Assembly: GCA_946481205.1 (NCBI GenBank)
Contig: CAMLNB010000005.1
Coordinates: forward strand, 1 to 38,703
Direction of reading: 5' to 3'
DNA: 38,703 nucleotides
From: an uncultured Kangiella sp.
GTDB lineage: Bacteria; Pseudomonadota; Gammaproteobacteria; Enterobacterales; DSM-103792
The translations under genes were made by a program, and so were the position numbers. Every line of letters starts with the position of its first letter. Within the stretch, counting starts at the first letter, position 1. Shown piece by piece: positions 26,238 through 34,361 of the stretch. The notes beneath the pieces were generated by a model that did not search any database, was not told the origin of the DNA, and saw nothing but the letters and a program-made list of their open reading frames with translations.

Positions 26238-27451
26238 TGTCACGCTTTTCACGTGCTGTGCTGCCCGCCCTGTTGGGCGCGGCTTTGCTGTCCCCCTCAC
26301 TCGCTGCGCTGGAACGCATAGACCAGCCGGCAGCGGCCACCCCGACGGTTGAGTCCTTGGTGACCGTCGAATCCATGTTGATCGAGCCGCTGCGCAAATT
26401 GCAGCAGGGTGGCGATCTCGGCAGCGCCATTACCGAGATCGACGGCGTCATCGCCCGTTACCCGAATTTCCGCCTCGCGCATCTGATCAAAGGCGATCTG
26501 CTGCTGGCGCACCGGCAGCCGCTTGATGCGATTGGCGCGGGCGCCCCGCGCGCCGAGCCGCTGCAGGATCTGCGCGACGAAGCGCTCGCCCGCCTGAGCC
26601 GTCAGCAGGCCGAGCGACCGCTCAGCCAAGTGCCGAAATACCTGCTGCAGCTGACGCCGGCCCAGCGCCATGCGTTTGTGATCGATATTGAGCGCGCGAC
26701 CCTTTACGTTTTCGAAAATCGCGATGGCGTGCCGACCTACGTCAACGACTTCTATATCAGTCACGGCAAGAACGGCGCCGACAAACTCAAGGAAGGTGAC
26801 AAGCGCACGCCGCTCGGCGTTTACCACATCACCAAGGCGCTACCCGGGCAGAAGCTGCCGGATTTCTATGGTCCGGGCGCGTATCCCATCAACTACCCGA
26901 ATGAGTGGGACAAGCGCGAACAGCGCGATGGCTATGGCATCTGGCTGCATGGCACGCCGAGCGATACCTATAGCCGGGCGCCACGCGCCAGCGACGGTTG
27001 CGTCGTGTTGGCCAACCCGGATTTCAAGGCGCTGGAGCAGTATGTCGATGTCGGCAGCACGCCGGTGATCATCGCGCCGAAAGTCGAATGGACCGATGTC
27101 AGTGGCCGCGATCAGCTGCGCGCCGAATTGTTGAATCAGGTCGAAAGCTGGCGCAGCGACTGGCAAAGTCGCGATGTCGAACGGTACCTGAGCCACTACG
27201 GCCCGGCATTTTCCGACGGCAAGCTGAATCTCGGTAGCTGGTCGCAGCGCAAGCGCCAGGTCAACGAAGGCAAAACCTGGATCGAAGTCGAGCTCGGTGA
27301 GGTCAGTGCCTTCCTGCATCCCGGCCGCGACGATCTGGCCGTGGTCAGCTTCGAGCAGGATTACCGCAGCAACAACCTCAGCAACAAGATGAAGAAGCGC
27401 CAGTACTGGCAGCGCGAGAACGGCAACTGGCGGATCGTCTACGAAGGCTGA
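26237..27451 (+). CDS. L,D-transpeptidase-fold enzyme of the Csd6/Pgp2 type
   Basis: A 404-residue protein: signal peptide (about 1-23), N-terminal helical region (about 40-135), YkuD catalytic domain (about 143-285) and NTF2-like domain (about 298-403). Catalytic residues are visible as H238 (GIWLHG) and C255 (SDGCVVL). This three-part plan is that of Csd6 of Helicobacter pylori and Pgp2 of Campylobacter jejuni, which trim peptidoglycan peptides (L,D-carboxypeptidase) and set helical cell shape. The motif ends SDGCVVL, not the S-x-GC-(I/V)-R of crosslinking transpeptidases, which fits that subgroup. Whether it cuts or crosslinks cannot be told from sequence. Followed by a terminator hairpin. 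Confidence 0.85.
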   Translation: MSRFSRAVLPALLGAALLSPSLAALERIDQPAAATPTVESLVTVESMLIEPLRKLQQGGDLGSAITEIDGVIARYPNFRLAHLIKGDLLLAHRQPLDAIGAGAPRAEPLQDLRDEALARLSRQQAERPLSQVPKYLLQLTPAQRHAFVIDIERATLYVFENRDGVPTYVNDFYISHGKNGADKLKEGDKRTPLGVYHITKALPGQKLPDFYGPGAYPINYPNEWDKREQRDGYGIWLHGTPSDTYSRAPRASDGCVVLANPDFKALEQYVDVGSTPVIIAPKVEWTDVSGRDQLRAELLNQVESWRSDWQSRDVERYLSHYGPAFSDGKLNLGSWSQRKRQVNEGKTWIEVELGEVSAFLHPGRDDLAVVSFEQDYRSNNLSNKMKKRQYWQRENGNWRIVYEG

Positions 27452-27517
27452 GCGGGCTTTGTGCACCTGCCGGACAAGTCCGGCGTAGTGGTTTGGCAAC
27501 AACCACGCCCAGAAACA

Positions 27518-27543
27518 CAAACGGCGCCTTGCGGCGCCGTTTG
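27518..27543. terminator. Hairpin between converging L,D-peptidase and HU genes
   Basis: A perfect 11-base stem, CAAACGGCGCC and GGCGCCGTTTG, with a TTGC loop. Tails are moderately T-rich on the minus strand (TGTTTC). A smaller hairpin GCCGG-ACAAGT-CCGGC lies at 27469-27484. Confidence 0.7.
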
Positions 27544-27560
27544 CACAGGAGAGGGGGCGA

Positions 27561-27986
27561 TTAGGCCACCATTTCCTTCATTTTCTTCAGCGGACGAATT
27601 TTCAGCACGGTCTTGGCCGGCTTGGCCTTGAACATGACTTCTTCGCCGGTGAACGGGTTGATGCCTTTGCGGGCCTTGGTGGCCGGCTTTTGCACGCAGG
27701 TGATCTTGAACAGGCCCGGCATGACGAATTCGCCAGCGCCTTTCTTGTCGATGTGACGGTCGATCAGGTCAGCCAGGCCGTCCAGCACGGCGCTGACTTG
27801 CTTGCGGTTCAGTTCGGTCGATTCGGCCAGCGAAGTGACGATCTGGCTCTTGCCGTACTTGCTCGAGATGGGGCCTTTGCTAACGGTCGCCGGCTTGGCG
27901 GCGGCTTTTTTGGCGGGGGCTTTCTTGGGGGCGGCCTTCTTGGCCGGGGACTTCTTCACTGCTTTGGTCGCTTTCTTGGCAGCCAT
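27561..27986 (-). CDS. HU-family DNA-binding protein with a histone-H1-like N-terminal tail
   Basis: A 141-residue protein. Residues 1-38 are a Lys/Ala/Pro tail with repeated PAKKA units, like bacterial histone-H1-like tails. Residues about 44-135 are an HU/IHF domain, with the DNA arm RKGINPFTGEEV (the RxGxNPxTGE signature). It should bend or bundle DNA, and the tail adds non-specific binding. The long tail and Cys in the core separate it from the 90-residue HupA/HupB. The ATG at 27986 is chosen because the open frame upstream reads antisense to rplM. It is divergent from rplM by about 297 bases. Confidence 0.88.
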   Translation of the reverse strand: MAAKKATKAVKKSPAKKAAPKKAPAKKAAAKPATVSKGPISSKYGKSQIVTSLAESTELNRKQVSAVLDGLADLIDRHIDKKGAGEFVMPGLFKITCVQKPATKARKGINPFTGEEVMFKAKPAKTVLKIRPLKKMKEMVA

Positions 27987-28283
27987 GGGTAAGCCTCGTT
28001 TGTTATGTCCTGACAGCACCAATTGCGGTTTTTCCCGGGATTTTTCGGTGATCCCGCAATCTTGAACGCCGTTGTAGCGAAAAAAGGCCGGTAAATAAAG
28101 GTTTTTCTGCGGTTTCGGCTGAAAAAAGTCCGATATTTCCGTACCTTGGCGCCGGTTGCCCCCCGTCTGACCAGGAAAAGCGGGTTCGCCCTTGATCTTG
28201 GCTTCGGCCGGCGCGTAGAATGCGCGCCCCTGTTTTGTCGAAACAGCCTGTTTTAGATCGCACCCCTTGTGGAGCCAAGTTAA
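27987..28283. other. Divergent control region between the HU-like gene and rplM
   Basis: 297 bases without a gene. It contains the rplM promoter (28192-28221) and an A/T-rich stretch (about 28078-28140). Overlapping inverted repeats lie near the HU side: ATTGCGG (28022-28028) with CCGCAAT (28054-28060), and CGGGAT (28036-28041) with ATCCCG (28051-28056). The last two pairs compete, so only one stem can form at a time. No clear HU promoter was found. Confidence 0.4.
28192..28221 (+). promoter_or_regulatory. Candidate promoter of rplM-rpsI
   Basis: TTGATC (28192-28197) and TAGAAT (28216-28221), spacer 18 bases, followed by a GC-rich GCGCGCCCC discriminator as expected for a growth-controlled ribosomal operon. 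The start of transcription would be about 55 bases before the rplM ATG. Confidence 0.55.
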
Positions 28284-28712
28284 ATGAAGACCGTCAGTGC
28301 CAAGCCGGAAACCGTCAAGCGCGACTGGTACGTCGTAGACGCCAGTGGCAAGACGCTGGGCCGTCTGGCCACCGAGCTTGCACGCCGTCTGCGTGGCAAG
28401 CACAAGGCCGAGTACACCCCGCACGTCGATACCGGTGACTACCTTATCGTCATCAACGCTGAAAAAGTGGCCGTCACTGGCCGCAAGTGGACCGATAAGA
28501 AGTACTACGACCACTCGGAATATCCGGGCGGCATGCGCGAAACCGCGTACAAAGACATGGTGGTTCGCCACCCGGAAGAGATCATCGAGCGCGCCGTCAA
28601 AGGCATGCTGCCGAAGAATCCGCTGGGCCGCGCGATGTACCGTAAATTGAAAGTCTATGCCGGTGCTGCTCACAAGCACGAGGCACAACAGCCGAAAGTG
28701 CTGGATATTTGA
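28284..28712 (+). CDS. rplM: 50S ribosomal protein L13
   Basis: A 142-residue L13, the same length as in E. coli. It begins [33 protein letters not shown], has the core [11 protein letters not shown] and MLPKNPLGR, and ends in a basic [17 protein letters not shown]. It binds 23S rRNA early in 50S assembly. In E. coli L13 represses its own mRNA leader; a 60-base leader exists here but I cannot show that control. Confidence 0.98.
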   Translation: MKTVSAKPETVKRDWYVVDASGKTLGRLATELARRLRGKHKAEYTPHVDTGDYLIVINAEKVAVTGRKWTDKKYYDHSEYPGGMRETAYKDMVVRHPEEIIERAVKGMLPKNPLGRAMYRKLKVYAGAAHKHEAQQPKVLDI

Positions 28713-28726
28713 GCTAGGAACCGACC

Positions 28727-29119
28727 ATGGCACTGCAACAGAACTATGGCACTGGCCGCCGCAAAAGCGCAGCCGCTCGTGTTTTCCTGCGTCCGGGCAA
28801 GGGCAACATCACGGTCAATGACCGTAGCCTCGACGTCTTCTTCGCCCGCGAAACTTCGCGGATGATCGTGCGCCAACCGCTGGTGCTGACCGACATGGTC
28901 GACAAGTTCGACGTGCTGGTTAACGTCGAAGGCGGTGGTGGTACCGGCCAGGCCGGCGCCATTCGTCTGGGCATCACCCGCGCCTTGATGGAATACGATC
29001 CGACTCTGCGTAGCGCCCTGCGCGCTGCTGGCTACGTGACCCGCGACGCCCGTGAAGTCGAGCGTAAGAAAGTCGGTCTGCGTAAAGCCCGTAAGCGTCC
29101 GCAATACTCCAAGCGTTAA
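28727..29119 (+). CDS. rpsI: 30S ribosomal protein S9
   Basis: A 130-residue S9, the same length as in E. coli. It shows [20 protein letters not shown] near the start, the central [19 protein letters not shown] and the conserved basic end [11 protein letters not shown], whose tail reaches the P-site tRNA. It follows rplM by 14 bases and is co-transcribed with it. Confidence 0.98.
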   Translation: MALQQNYGTGRRKSAAARVFLRPGKGNITVNDRSLDVFFARETSRMIVRQPLVLTDMVDKFDVLVNVEGGGGTGQAGAIRLGITRALMEYDPTLRSALRAAGYVTRDAREVERKKVGLRKARKRPQYSKR

Positions 29120-29143
29120 TCGCTGGCGATATTGGTCGTTGTC

Positions 29144-29169
29144 AAAAAGCCCGTTTCGACGGGCTTTTT
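29144..29169 (+). terminator. Terminator after rpsI
   Basis: AAAAAGCCCGT and ACGGGCTTTTT form an 11-base stem closed by a TTCG tetraloop, then further T-rich sequence. It separates the ribosomal operon from petABC. Confidence 0.9.
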
Positions 29170-29263
29170 GCTTTTCTGGCCCAGGCCCAGGGCAAATCCC
29201 TGCCACTGAAATGCGAAAGCTTCGCAAGCAGCTGTTTTACCGGCATTTCTCCCCCCTTATTCC

Positions 29264-29293
29264 TTGTCGCTGACAGGGCCTTTCCACTATCAT
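29264..29293 (+). promoter_or_regulatory. Candidate promoter of petABC
   Basis: TTGTCG (29264-29269) and TATCAT (29288-29293) with an 18-base spacer, followed by a TGCGC discriminator. It lies about 100 bases before petA. A small inverted repeat TGCGAA-AGC-TTCGCA is upstream at 29212-29226. Confidence 0.4.
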
Positions 29294-29392
29294 TGCGCAT
29301 CTTTTTTTCGGGCTTTTCCGCGGCCGTTTTTCGCGTACGTGGTGAAGCCGGCCATACTTGCTTTCGTTTTTCGATTGGGGAGACCAGCTGCA

Positions 29393-29983
29393 ATGGCTGA
29401 CCACAAAGACGGTGTCGATTTGGGCCGTCGCCGCGTCCTGACTTGGGCCACTGCCGCCGTTGGCGCAGTCGGTGCCGGTTTCGTCGCGGTGCCGTTCATC
29501 AAGTCCTGGATGCCAAGCGCCAAGGCGCAAGCGGCCGGCGCGCCGGTCGAAGTGCCGAACATCAGCAAGCTGCAAGAAGGCGAAGGCATGACCGTCGTCT
29601 GGCGCGGCAAGCCGGTGATGATCGTCCGCCGCTCGCAGGCATCGCTGGATGCATTGGCGGGCTTGGCAACCGAGCTGCGCGATCCGGATTCGCAAGAGAT
29701 CGAGCAGCAGCCGAGCTACGCCCAGAACGCCACGCGTTCGATCAAGCCGGAATACTTGGTCGTGGTGAACCTGTGCACCCACCTCGGCTGCTCGCCGACG
29801 TTCAAGCCGCAAGTCGAGGCGGATTGGGCGGGCGGTTTCTACTGCCCCTGCCACGGTTCCAAGTTCGATATGGCTGGCCGCGTCTACCAAGGCGTGCCGG
29901 CACCGCTGAACCTGGTGGTTCCGCCGCATATGTACACCGGTGAAAGCACGCTGGTGATCGGCGTCGACGAGCAAGGAGCCTGA
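29393..29983 (+). CDS. petA: Ubiquinol-cytochrome c reductase iron-sulfur subunit (Rieske protein)
   Basis: A 196-residue Rieske protein. A Tat-type RRRVL (12-16) precedes the single anchor helix (about 18-37). Cluster ligands are in CTHLGC (C128, H130) and CPCHGS (C151, H154), with C133 and C153 forming the disulfide. It passes one electron from ubiquinol to cytochrome c1 in the bc1 complex. The ATG at 29393 gives the Tat signal; the open frame upstream is not similar to Rieske proteins. petB starts 3 bases after its stop codon. Confidence 0.97.
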   Translation: MADHKDGVDLGRRRVLTWATAAVGAVGAGFVAVPFIKSWMPSAKAQAAGAPVEVPNISKLQEGEGMTVVWRGKPVMIVRRSQASLDALAGLATELRDPDSQEIEQQPSYAQNATRSIKPEYLVVVNLCTHLGCSPTFKPQVEADWAGGFYCPCHGSKFDMAGRVYQGVPAPLNLVVPPHMYTGESTLVIGVDEQGA

Positions 29984-29985
29984 TA

Positions 29986-31224
29986 ATGGCCGTTGAACAG
30001 AAACCTGAAAAAAATCTGCAGGACTGGGTCGACAACCGCTTCCCGTTGACCGAAACCGTTGAATACCACGCGACCAAATACTACGCGCCGAAGAATTTCA
30101 ACTTCTGGTATTTCTTTGGTGCCCTGGCGCTGCTGGTGCTGGTCAATCAAATCCTGACCGGTATTTGGCTGACCATGTTCTACAACAACTCGGCCGAAGG
30201 CGCGTTCGCCTCGGTTGAGTACATCATGCGTGATGTCGAGTGGGGCTGGCTGATCCGCTACATGCACTCGACCGGCGCGTCGTTCTTCTTCGTCGTCGTT
30301 TATCTGCACATGTTCCGGGCGCTGATGTACGGTTCGTACAAAAAGCCGCGTGAATTGCTGTGGGTGATCGGCATGGTGATCTTCCTACTGCTGATGGCCG
30401 AAGCGTTCATGGGCTATCTGCTGCCATGGGGTCAGATGTCGTACTGGGGCGCGCAGGTCATCATCAACTTGTTCGGCGCGATTCCGTTCGGTATCGGTGA
30501 TGCCGTGACGTTGTGGATTCGTGGTGACTACGTTGTCTCCGGTGCCACGCTGAACCGCTTCTTCGCGCTGCACGTGATCGCGCTGCCGCTGGCGCTGTGT
30601 GCGCTGGTGTTCATGCACATGGTCGCGTTGCACCACGTCGGTTCGAACAACCCGGATGGCATCGAGATCAAGGCCAAGAAAGGCGCGGATGGCATTCCGC
30701 TCGACGGCATCGCGTTCCACCCGTACTACACCGTCAAAGACACTTGGGGCGCTGCGGGTTTCCTGATCGTGTTCTGCGCGGTGATTTTCTTCTTCCCGGA
30801 AGGCGGTGGTTACTTCCTGGAGCCGCCGAACTTCGTGCCGGCCGATCCGTCGCAAACGCCTGCGCACATTGCCCCGGTTTGGTACTTCACGCCGTTCTAC
30901 GCGATTCTGCGCGCCGTGCCGAACAAGCTGGCTGGCGTGATTGCGATGGGCGGCGCCATTGCCGTGCTGTTCGTATTGCCGTGGCTGGATCGCAACCCGG
31001 TCAAATCGATCCGTTACCGTGGCTGGCCTTATAAACTGGCGCTGACGCTGTTCGTGATCGCATTCATCATTCTGGGCGTGCTCGGCGCGATGCAACCGAC
31101 TGACGCCAAGACGGCGTTGGCGCAGGTCTGCACCTTCATTTACTTTGCCTTCTTCTTGTTGATGCCGTTCTACACCAAGTGGGAACAGCGCTTTAACAAA
31201 CCGGTGCCGGAACGGGTGAGCTGA
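29986..31224 (+). CDS. petB: Cytochrome b of the bc1 complex
   Basis: A 412-residue, eight-helix cytochrome b, full length (not split into b6 and subunit IV). Haem ligands are H94/H108 in helix B and H196/H211 in helix D. The helix D pair has 14 residues between ligands, as in cytochrome b6, where mitochondrial cytochrome b has 13. The quinol-oxidation motif is PVWY (297-300) in place of PEWY, so the usual Glu is Val. I recall this variant as typical of beta- and gammaproteobacteria. It oxidises ubiquinol and returns electrons across the membrane. Confidence 0.97.
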   Translation: MAVEQKPEKNLQDWVDNRFPLTETVEYHATKYYAPKNFNFWYFFGALALLVLVNQILTGIWLTMFYNNSAEGAFASVEYIMRDVEWGWLIRYMHSTGASFFFVVVYLHMFRALMYGSYKKPRELLWVIGMVIFLLLMAEAFMGYLLPWGQMSYWGAQVIINLFGAIPFGIGDAVTLWIRGDYVVSGATLNRFFALHVIALPLALCALVFMHMVALHHVGSNNPDGIEIKAKKGADGIPLDGIAFHPYYTVKDTWGAAGFLIVFCAVIFFFPEGGGYFLEPPNFVPADPSQTPAHIAPVWYFTPFYAILRAVPNKLAGVIAMGGAIAVLFVLPWLDRNPVKSIRYRGWPYKLALTLFVIAFIILGVLGAMQPTDAKTALAQVCTFIYFAFFLLMPFYTKWEQRFNKPVPERVS

Positions 31225-31225
31225 C

Positions 31226-31954
31226 ATGAAAAACCTCACAAGCCTGATCGTTTCCTTGTTTGCCGGCGCTGGCCTGATGGTCGGCGCGGCACAAGCGGCT
31301 GGCGGCGATGTGCCTTTGGAGCACGCCAACATCCAGCCGGACAATTTGAAGTCACTGCAAAACGGTGCCGCGCTGTACGTCAATTACTGCTATGGCTGCC
31401 ACTCGCTGGAATACCAGCGTTACGAGCGCATGGCCAATGACTTGCAACTGAATACCGATGTCGTGATCGACAACTTGATGGTCACCGGCGACAAAATCGG
31501 CGACCAGATGAAGATCGCAATGCGCAAGGAAGACGCTGCCGTTTGGTTCGGAAAAGCGGCGCCTGATCTGACCCTGGTGGCGCGTTCGCGTGGTGTCGAC
31601 TGGATCTACAGCTACCTGAAAGGGTTCTACAAAGATCCGTCACGTCCGTACGGCGTCAACAACACCGTGTTCCCGAACGTCGGCATGCCGCACGTGCTGG
31701 AAGGTCTGCAGGGTCTGCCCATCAAATCCGATGATGGCAAGCTGGAGTTGCCGAATCCCGGTCGCATGACGGCCGAGGAATACGACAGCGCCGTGCGCGA
31801 CCTGACCAACTTCCTGCATTACGTTGGCGAGCCGGCCAAAGCCGAGCGCAAGTTCGTCGGCGTGTTCGTCATCCTGTTCTTGCTGGTGTTGTTCGGCGTG
31901 GCGTACCTGCTGAAGAAAGAGTATTGGAAAGACGTGCACGGTGCCGGTCACTGA
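31226..31954 (+). CDS. petC: Cytochrome c1
   Basis: A 242-residue protein with a signal peptide (about 1-24), the haem-binding CYGCH (C55, C58, H59), a likely Met axial ligand in FPNVGMPHVL, and a C-terminal anchor helix (about 212-231) ending KKEYWKDVHGAGH. It receives electrons from the Rieske protein and passes them to soluble or membrane cytochromes c. It starts 1 base after the petB stop. Confidence 0.97.
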   Translation: MKNLTSLIVSLFAGAGLMVGAAQAAGGDVPLEHANIQPDNLKSLQNGAALYVNYCYGCHSLEYQRYERMANDLQLNTDVVIDNLMVTGDKIGDQMKIAMRKEDAAVWFGKAAPDLTLVARSRGVDWIYSYLKGFYKDPSRPYGVNNTVFPNVGMPHVLEGLQGLPIKSDDGKLELPNPGRMTAEEYDSAVRDLTNFLHYVGEPAKAERKFVGVFVILFLLVLFGVAYLLKKEYWKDVHGAGH

Positions 31955-31981
31955 GCACGATTGCCGTAACGGCAAGCACAG

Positions 31982-32013
31982 CAAATGGCGGCCATCGGTC
32001 GCCATTTGTTTTT
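31982..32013 (+). terminator. Terminator after petC
   Basis: CAAATGGCG and CGCCATTTG pair across a 9-base loop and are followed by TTTTT. A small hairpin TTGCCG-TAA-CGGCAA lies just before it (31961-31975). Confidence 0.8.
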
Positions 32014-32042
32014 GGCCACAATCGCGCTGAGCCGTTGTGGCC
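32014..32042 (+). promoter_or_regulatory. Hairpin in the sspB leader
   Basis: GGCCACAA (32014-32021) and TTGTGGCC (32035-32042), 13-base loop, placed directly after the petC terminator and before sspB. No T run follows, so it is not a terminator. It could be an anti-terminator, an mRNA-stability element or a protein site. Confidence 0.35.
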
Positions 32043-32070
32043 TGCTGTTGATGCCGAGTCAGGAGGTGGT

Positions 32071-32511
32071 ATGGCTGACCTCAAGATGAGTTCCAATCGC
32101 CCGTATCTGTTGCGGGCGATGTACGAGTGGATTGTCGACAACCAGTGCACACCGCATCTGCTGGTCGATGTTCGTGACGAGCGGGTCAAAGTGCCACGCG
32201 AGCATGTCCGCGATGGCCAGATTGTGCTGAACATCAATCCGTCGGCGGTTGGTCAGTTTCACTGGGATAATGACCATATCGAGTTTTCGGCCCGCTTTGC
32301 CGGCGTCGCCCGCACTATGTGGATACCGATGACCTCGGTGCTGGCCATTTACGCGCGGGAAAACGGCGAAGGTATGGCATTCACGCTCGATGGCGATGCC
32401 GAAGACGAAGCCAGCGTTGCCGCCGAAAAGACGGCGCCGGAAGACGAGCCAACGCCGCCGACCACGCCGTCGCCGGTCGCTGGTCGCAGTCATCTGAAAG
32501 TGGTGAAGTGA
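32071..32511 (+). CDS. sspB: ClpXP protease specificity-enhancing factor SspB
   Basis: A 146-residue protein: an SspB substrate-binding domain (about 4-110; SSNRPYLLRAMYEWIVDNQCTP, ARFAGVARTMWIPMTSVLAIYARENG), an acidic disordered linker, and the C-terminal ClpX-binding LKVVK (LRVVK in E. coli). It tethers ssrA-tagged proteins to ClpXP. A strong AGGAGGTG ribosome site fixes the ATG at 32071. In E. coli and Pseudomonas sspA lies directly before it; here sspA is absent and petC is the neighbour. Confidence 0.95.
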   Translation: MADLKMSSNRPYLLRAMYEWIVDNQCTPHLLVDVRDERVKVPREHVRDGQIVLNINPSAVGQFHWDNDHIEFSARFAGVARTMWIPMTSVLAIYARENGEGMAFTLDGDAEDEASVAAEKTAPEDEPTPPTTPSPVAGRSHLKVVK

Positions 32512-32580
32512 CGGCGCGATTCGATGCGTTATTGATCGCGTGGCGATACATGTTGCCTGTTTTCTACCACAGCAGGCGGC

Positions 32581-32619
32581 AATAAAAAAAGCGACGGTTT
32601 GGCCGTCGCTTTTTTTATT
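32581..32619. terminator. Bidirectional terminator between sspB and dolP
   Basis: A perfect 17-base stem (AATAAAAAAAGCGACGG with its complement) and a 5-base loop. The G/C core has A and T runs on both sides, so it serves both converging genes. Confidence 0.92.
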
Positions 32620-32637
32620 GCCGGAAACCGGCCTTGC

Positions 32638-33216
32638 TCAGTCAGTGTACTCAAACAACTGCACGACTTTCTGCACGCCGCCGGTCGAGCGGGCAATGTC
32701 GGTGGCGCGTGCGGCTTGTGCTCGCGAGATCAGGCCCATCAGAAAGACTTCGCCGTTCTCGGTGACGACCTTGACCTGGCTGGACGGAAAATCCGATTCG
32801 GTCAGCAGCGAAGTTTTGATTTTGGTAGTGATGGTCGAGTCCGACATCGAGGTCAGCGCCGAGCGCGGACCGGCGACCTGCATTTCGTTGTAGACCTTGC
32901 GCACATTCGGCACATTGGCGACCAGTTCTGCCAGCGTTTGTTTGTAGGTCACCGTCGGCGTCTGCCCGACCAGCAGCACAATGCGGTTGTAACTGACCAC
33001 CTCGATATGGCTTTGATCGGCGATATCCATCCGGGTACGAACGGCGTTGATCGCGCGATTCTCGATCGCTTCGTCATCGACCTGGGTGCCGAGCGAACGC
33101 GGATCACTGGCCGACATGGAACCGGCGCCAGCGCCGGCAACCATGGCGCCCACACAGCCTGTCAGTGAGCTACAGAGCAGACTGCACAGCAGCAGGGCAA
33201 GGGCGAGTCGTTGCAT
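32638..33216 (-). CDS. dolP: Outer-membrane lipoprotein DolP (YraP), two BON domains
   Basis: A 192-residue lipoprotein (E. coli DolP is 191). The lipobox is LTGC with C21 as the lipidated residue. Two BON domains follow (about 50-115 and 120-188; LLVGQTPTVTYKQ, VFLMGLISRAQA). DolP binds anionic phospholipids, helps BAM and regulates septal amidase activation. The ATG at 33216 is preceded by AAGGAG at a long distance; an in-frame start 11 codons upstream would place a charged stretch before the signal peptide. Last in the lpoA-yraN-diaA-dolP run, the order found in E. coli. Confidence 0.92.
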   Translation of the reverse strand: MQRLALALLLCSLLCSSLTGCVGAMVAGAGAGSMSASDPRSLGTQVDDEAIENRAINAVRTRMDIADQSHIEVVSYNRIVLLVGQTPTVTYKQTLAELVANVPNVRKVYNEMQVAGPRSALTSMSDSTITTKIKTSLLTESDFPSSQVKVVTENGEVFLMGLISRAQAARATDIARSTGGVQKVVQLFEYTD

Positions 33217-33341
33217 GGCTCGAAATTCTCCTTCGATCAATTCAACCAATTCAACAGAAGCTAGGAATCAAAAGACGTATTTGCTGCGGCGTCGGCGTGA
33301 ACGATGCATTTAGCCAACCAACGCGGCAGTGGCGGCGCGAC

Positions 33342-33980
<639 letters not shown>

Positions 33981-33995
33981 TCAGCTCGCCGGCGT

Positions 33996-34361
33996 TCAGC
34001 TGCTGAACGCATTCTTCAACCATTGCAAATCCGTGCCGGTGATACTCACCACATCAAACCGGCAAGCGCGGCGCTGATGTTCCGGGTGTTGCTGCAAATA
34101 CAATTGTGCGGCCAGGATCACCCGCTGCTGTTTGCGCAAGGTGACGCTGTCGGCGCCGCTGCCGAAGCGGGTGTTGTTGCGCACCCGGACTTCGACAAAA
34201 ACCAGTGAGTCCCGTTCCTGCATGACCAAATCGAGCTCGCCACCGCGAAAGCGGACATTGCGTGCCAGCAATTGCAAGCCCGCTTGCTGCAGATGGCGCG
34301 CGGCGCGATCTTCGCCGTCACGACCACGCCAGAGCCGTTGCAGCGCGGCGGGCAGTGCCAT
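33996..34361 (-). CDS. yraN: YraN family protein (UPF0102, nuclease-like fold)
   Basis: A 121-residue protein of the UPF0102 family. The restriction-endonuclease-like motif is visible as GGELDL (E42, D44) followed by VFVEVR (E57, R59); the usual last residue is Lys (EVK), and here it is Arg. Family function is not settled; a Holliday-junction-resolvase-like fold is known. It overlaps the lpoA stop by 1 base and is therefore coupled to it. Confidence 0.9.
   Translation of the reverse strand: MALPAALQRLWRGRDGEDRAARHLQQAGLQLLARNVRFRGGELDLVMQERDSLVFVEVRVRNNTRFGSGADSVTLRKQQRVILAAQLYLQQHPEHQRRACRFDVVSITGTDLQWLKNAFSS

Noticed and set aside
27561..28733. Long 390-residue reading frame covering the HU-like gene and the complement of rplM
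   Set aside because: The upstream 249 codons are antisense to rplM and its promoter region; the HU-like protein starts at the ATG at 27986.
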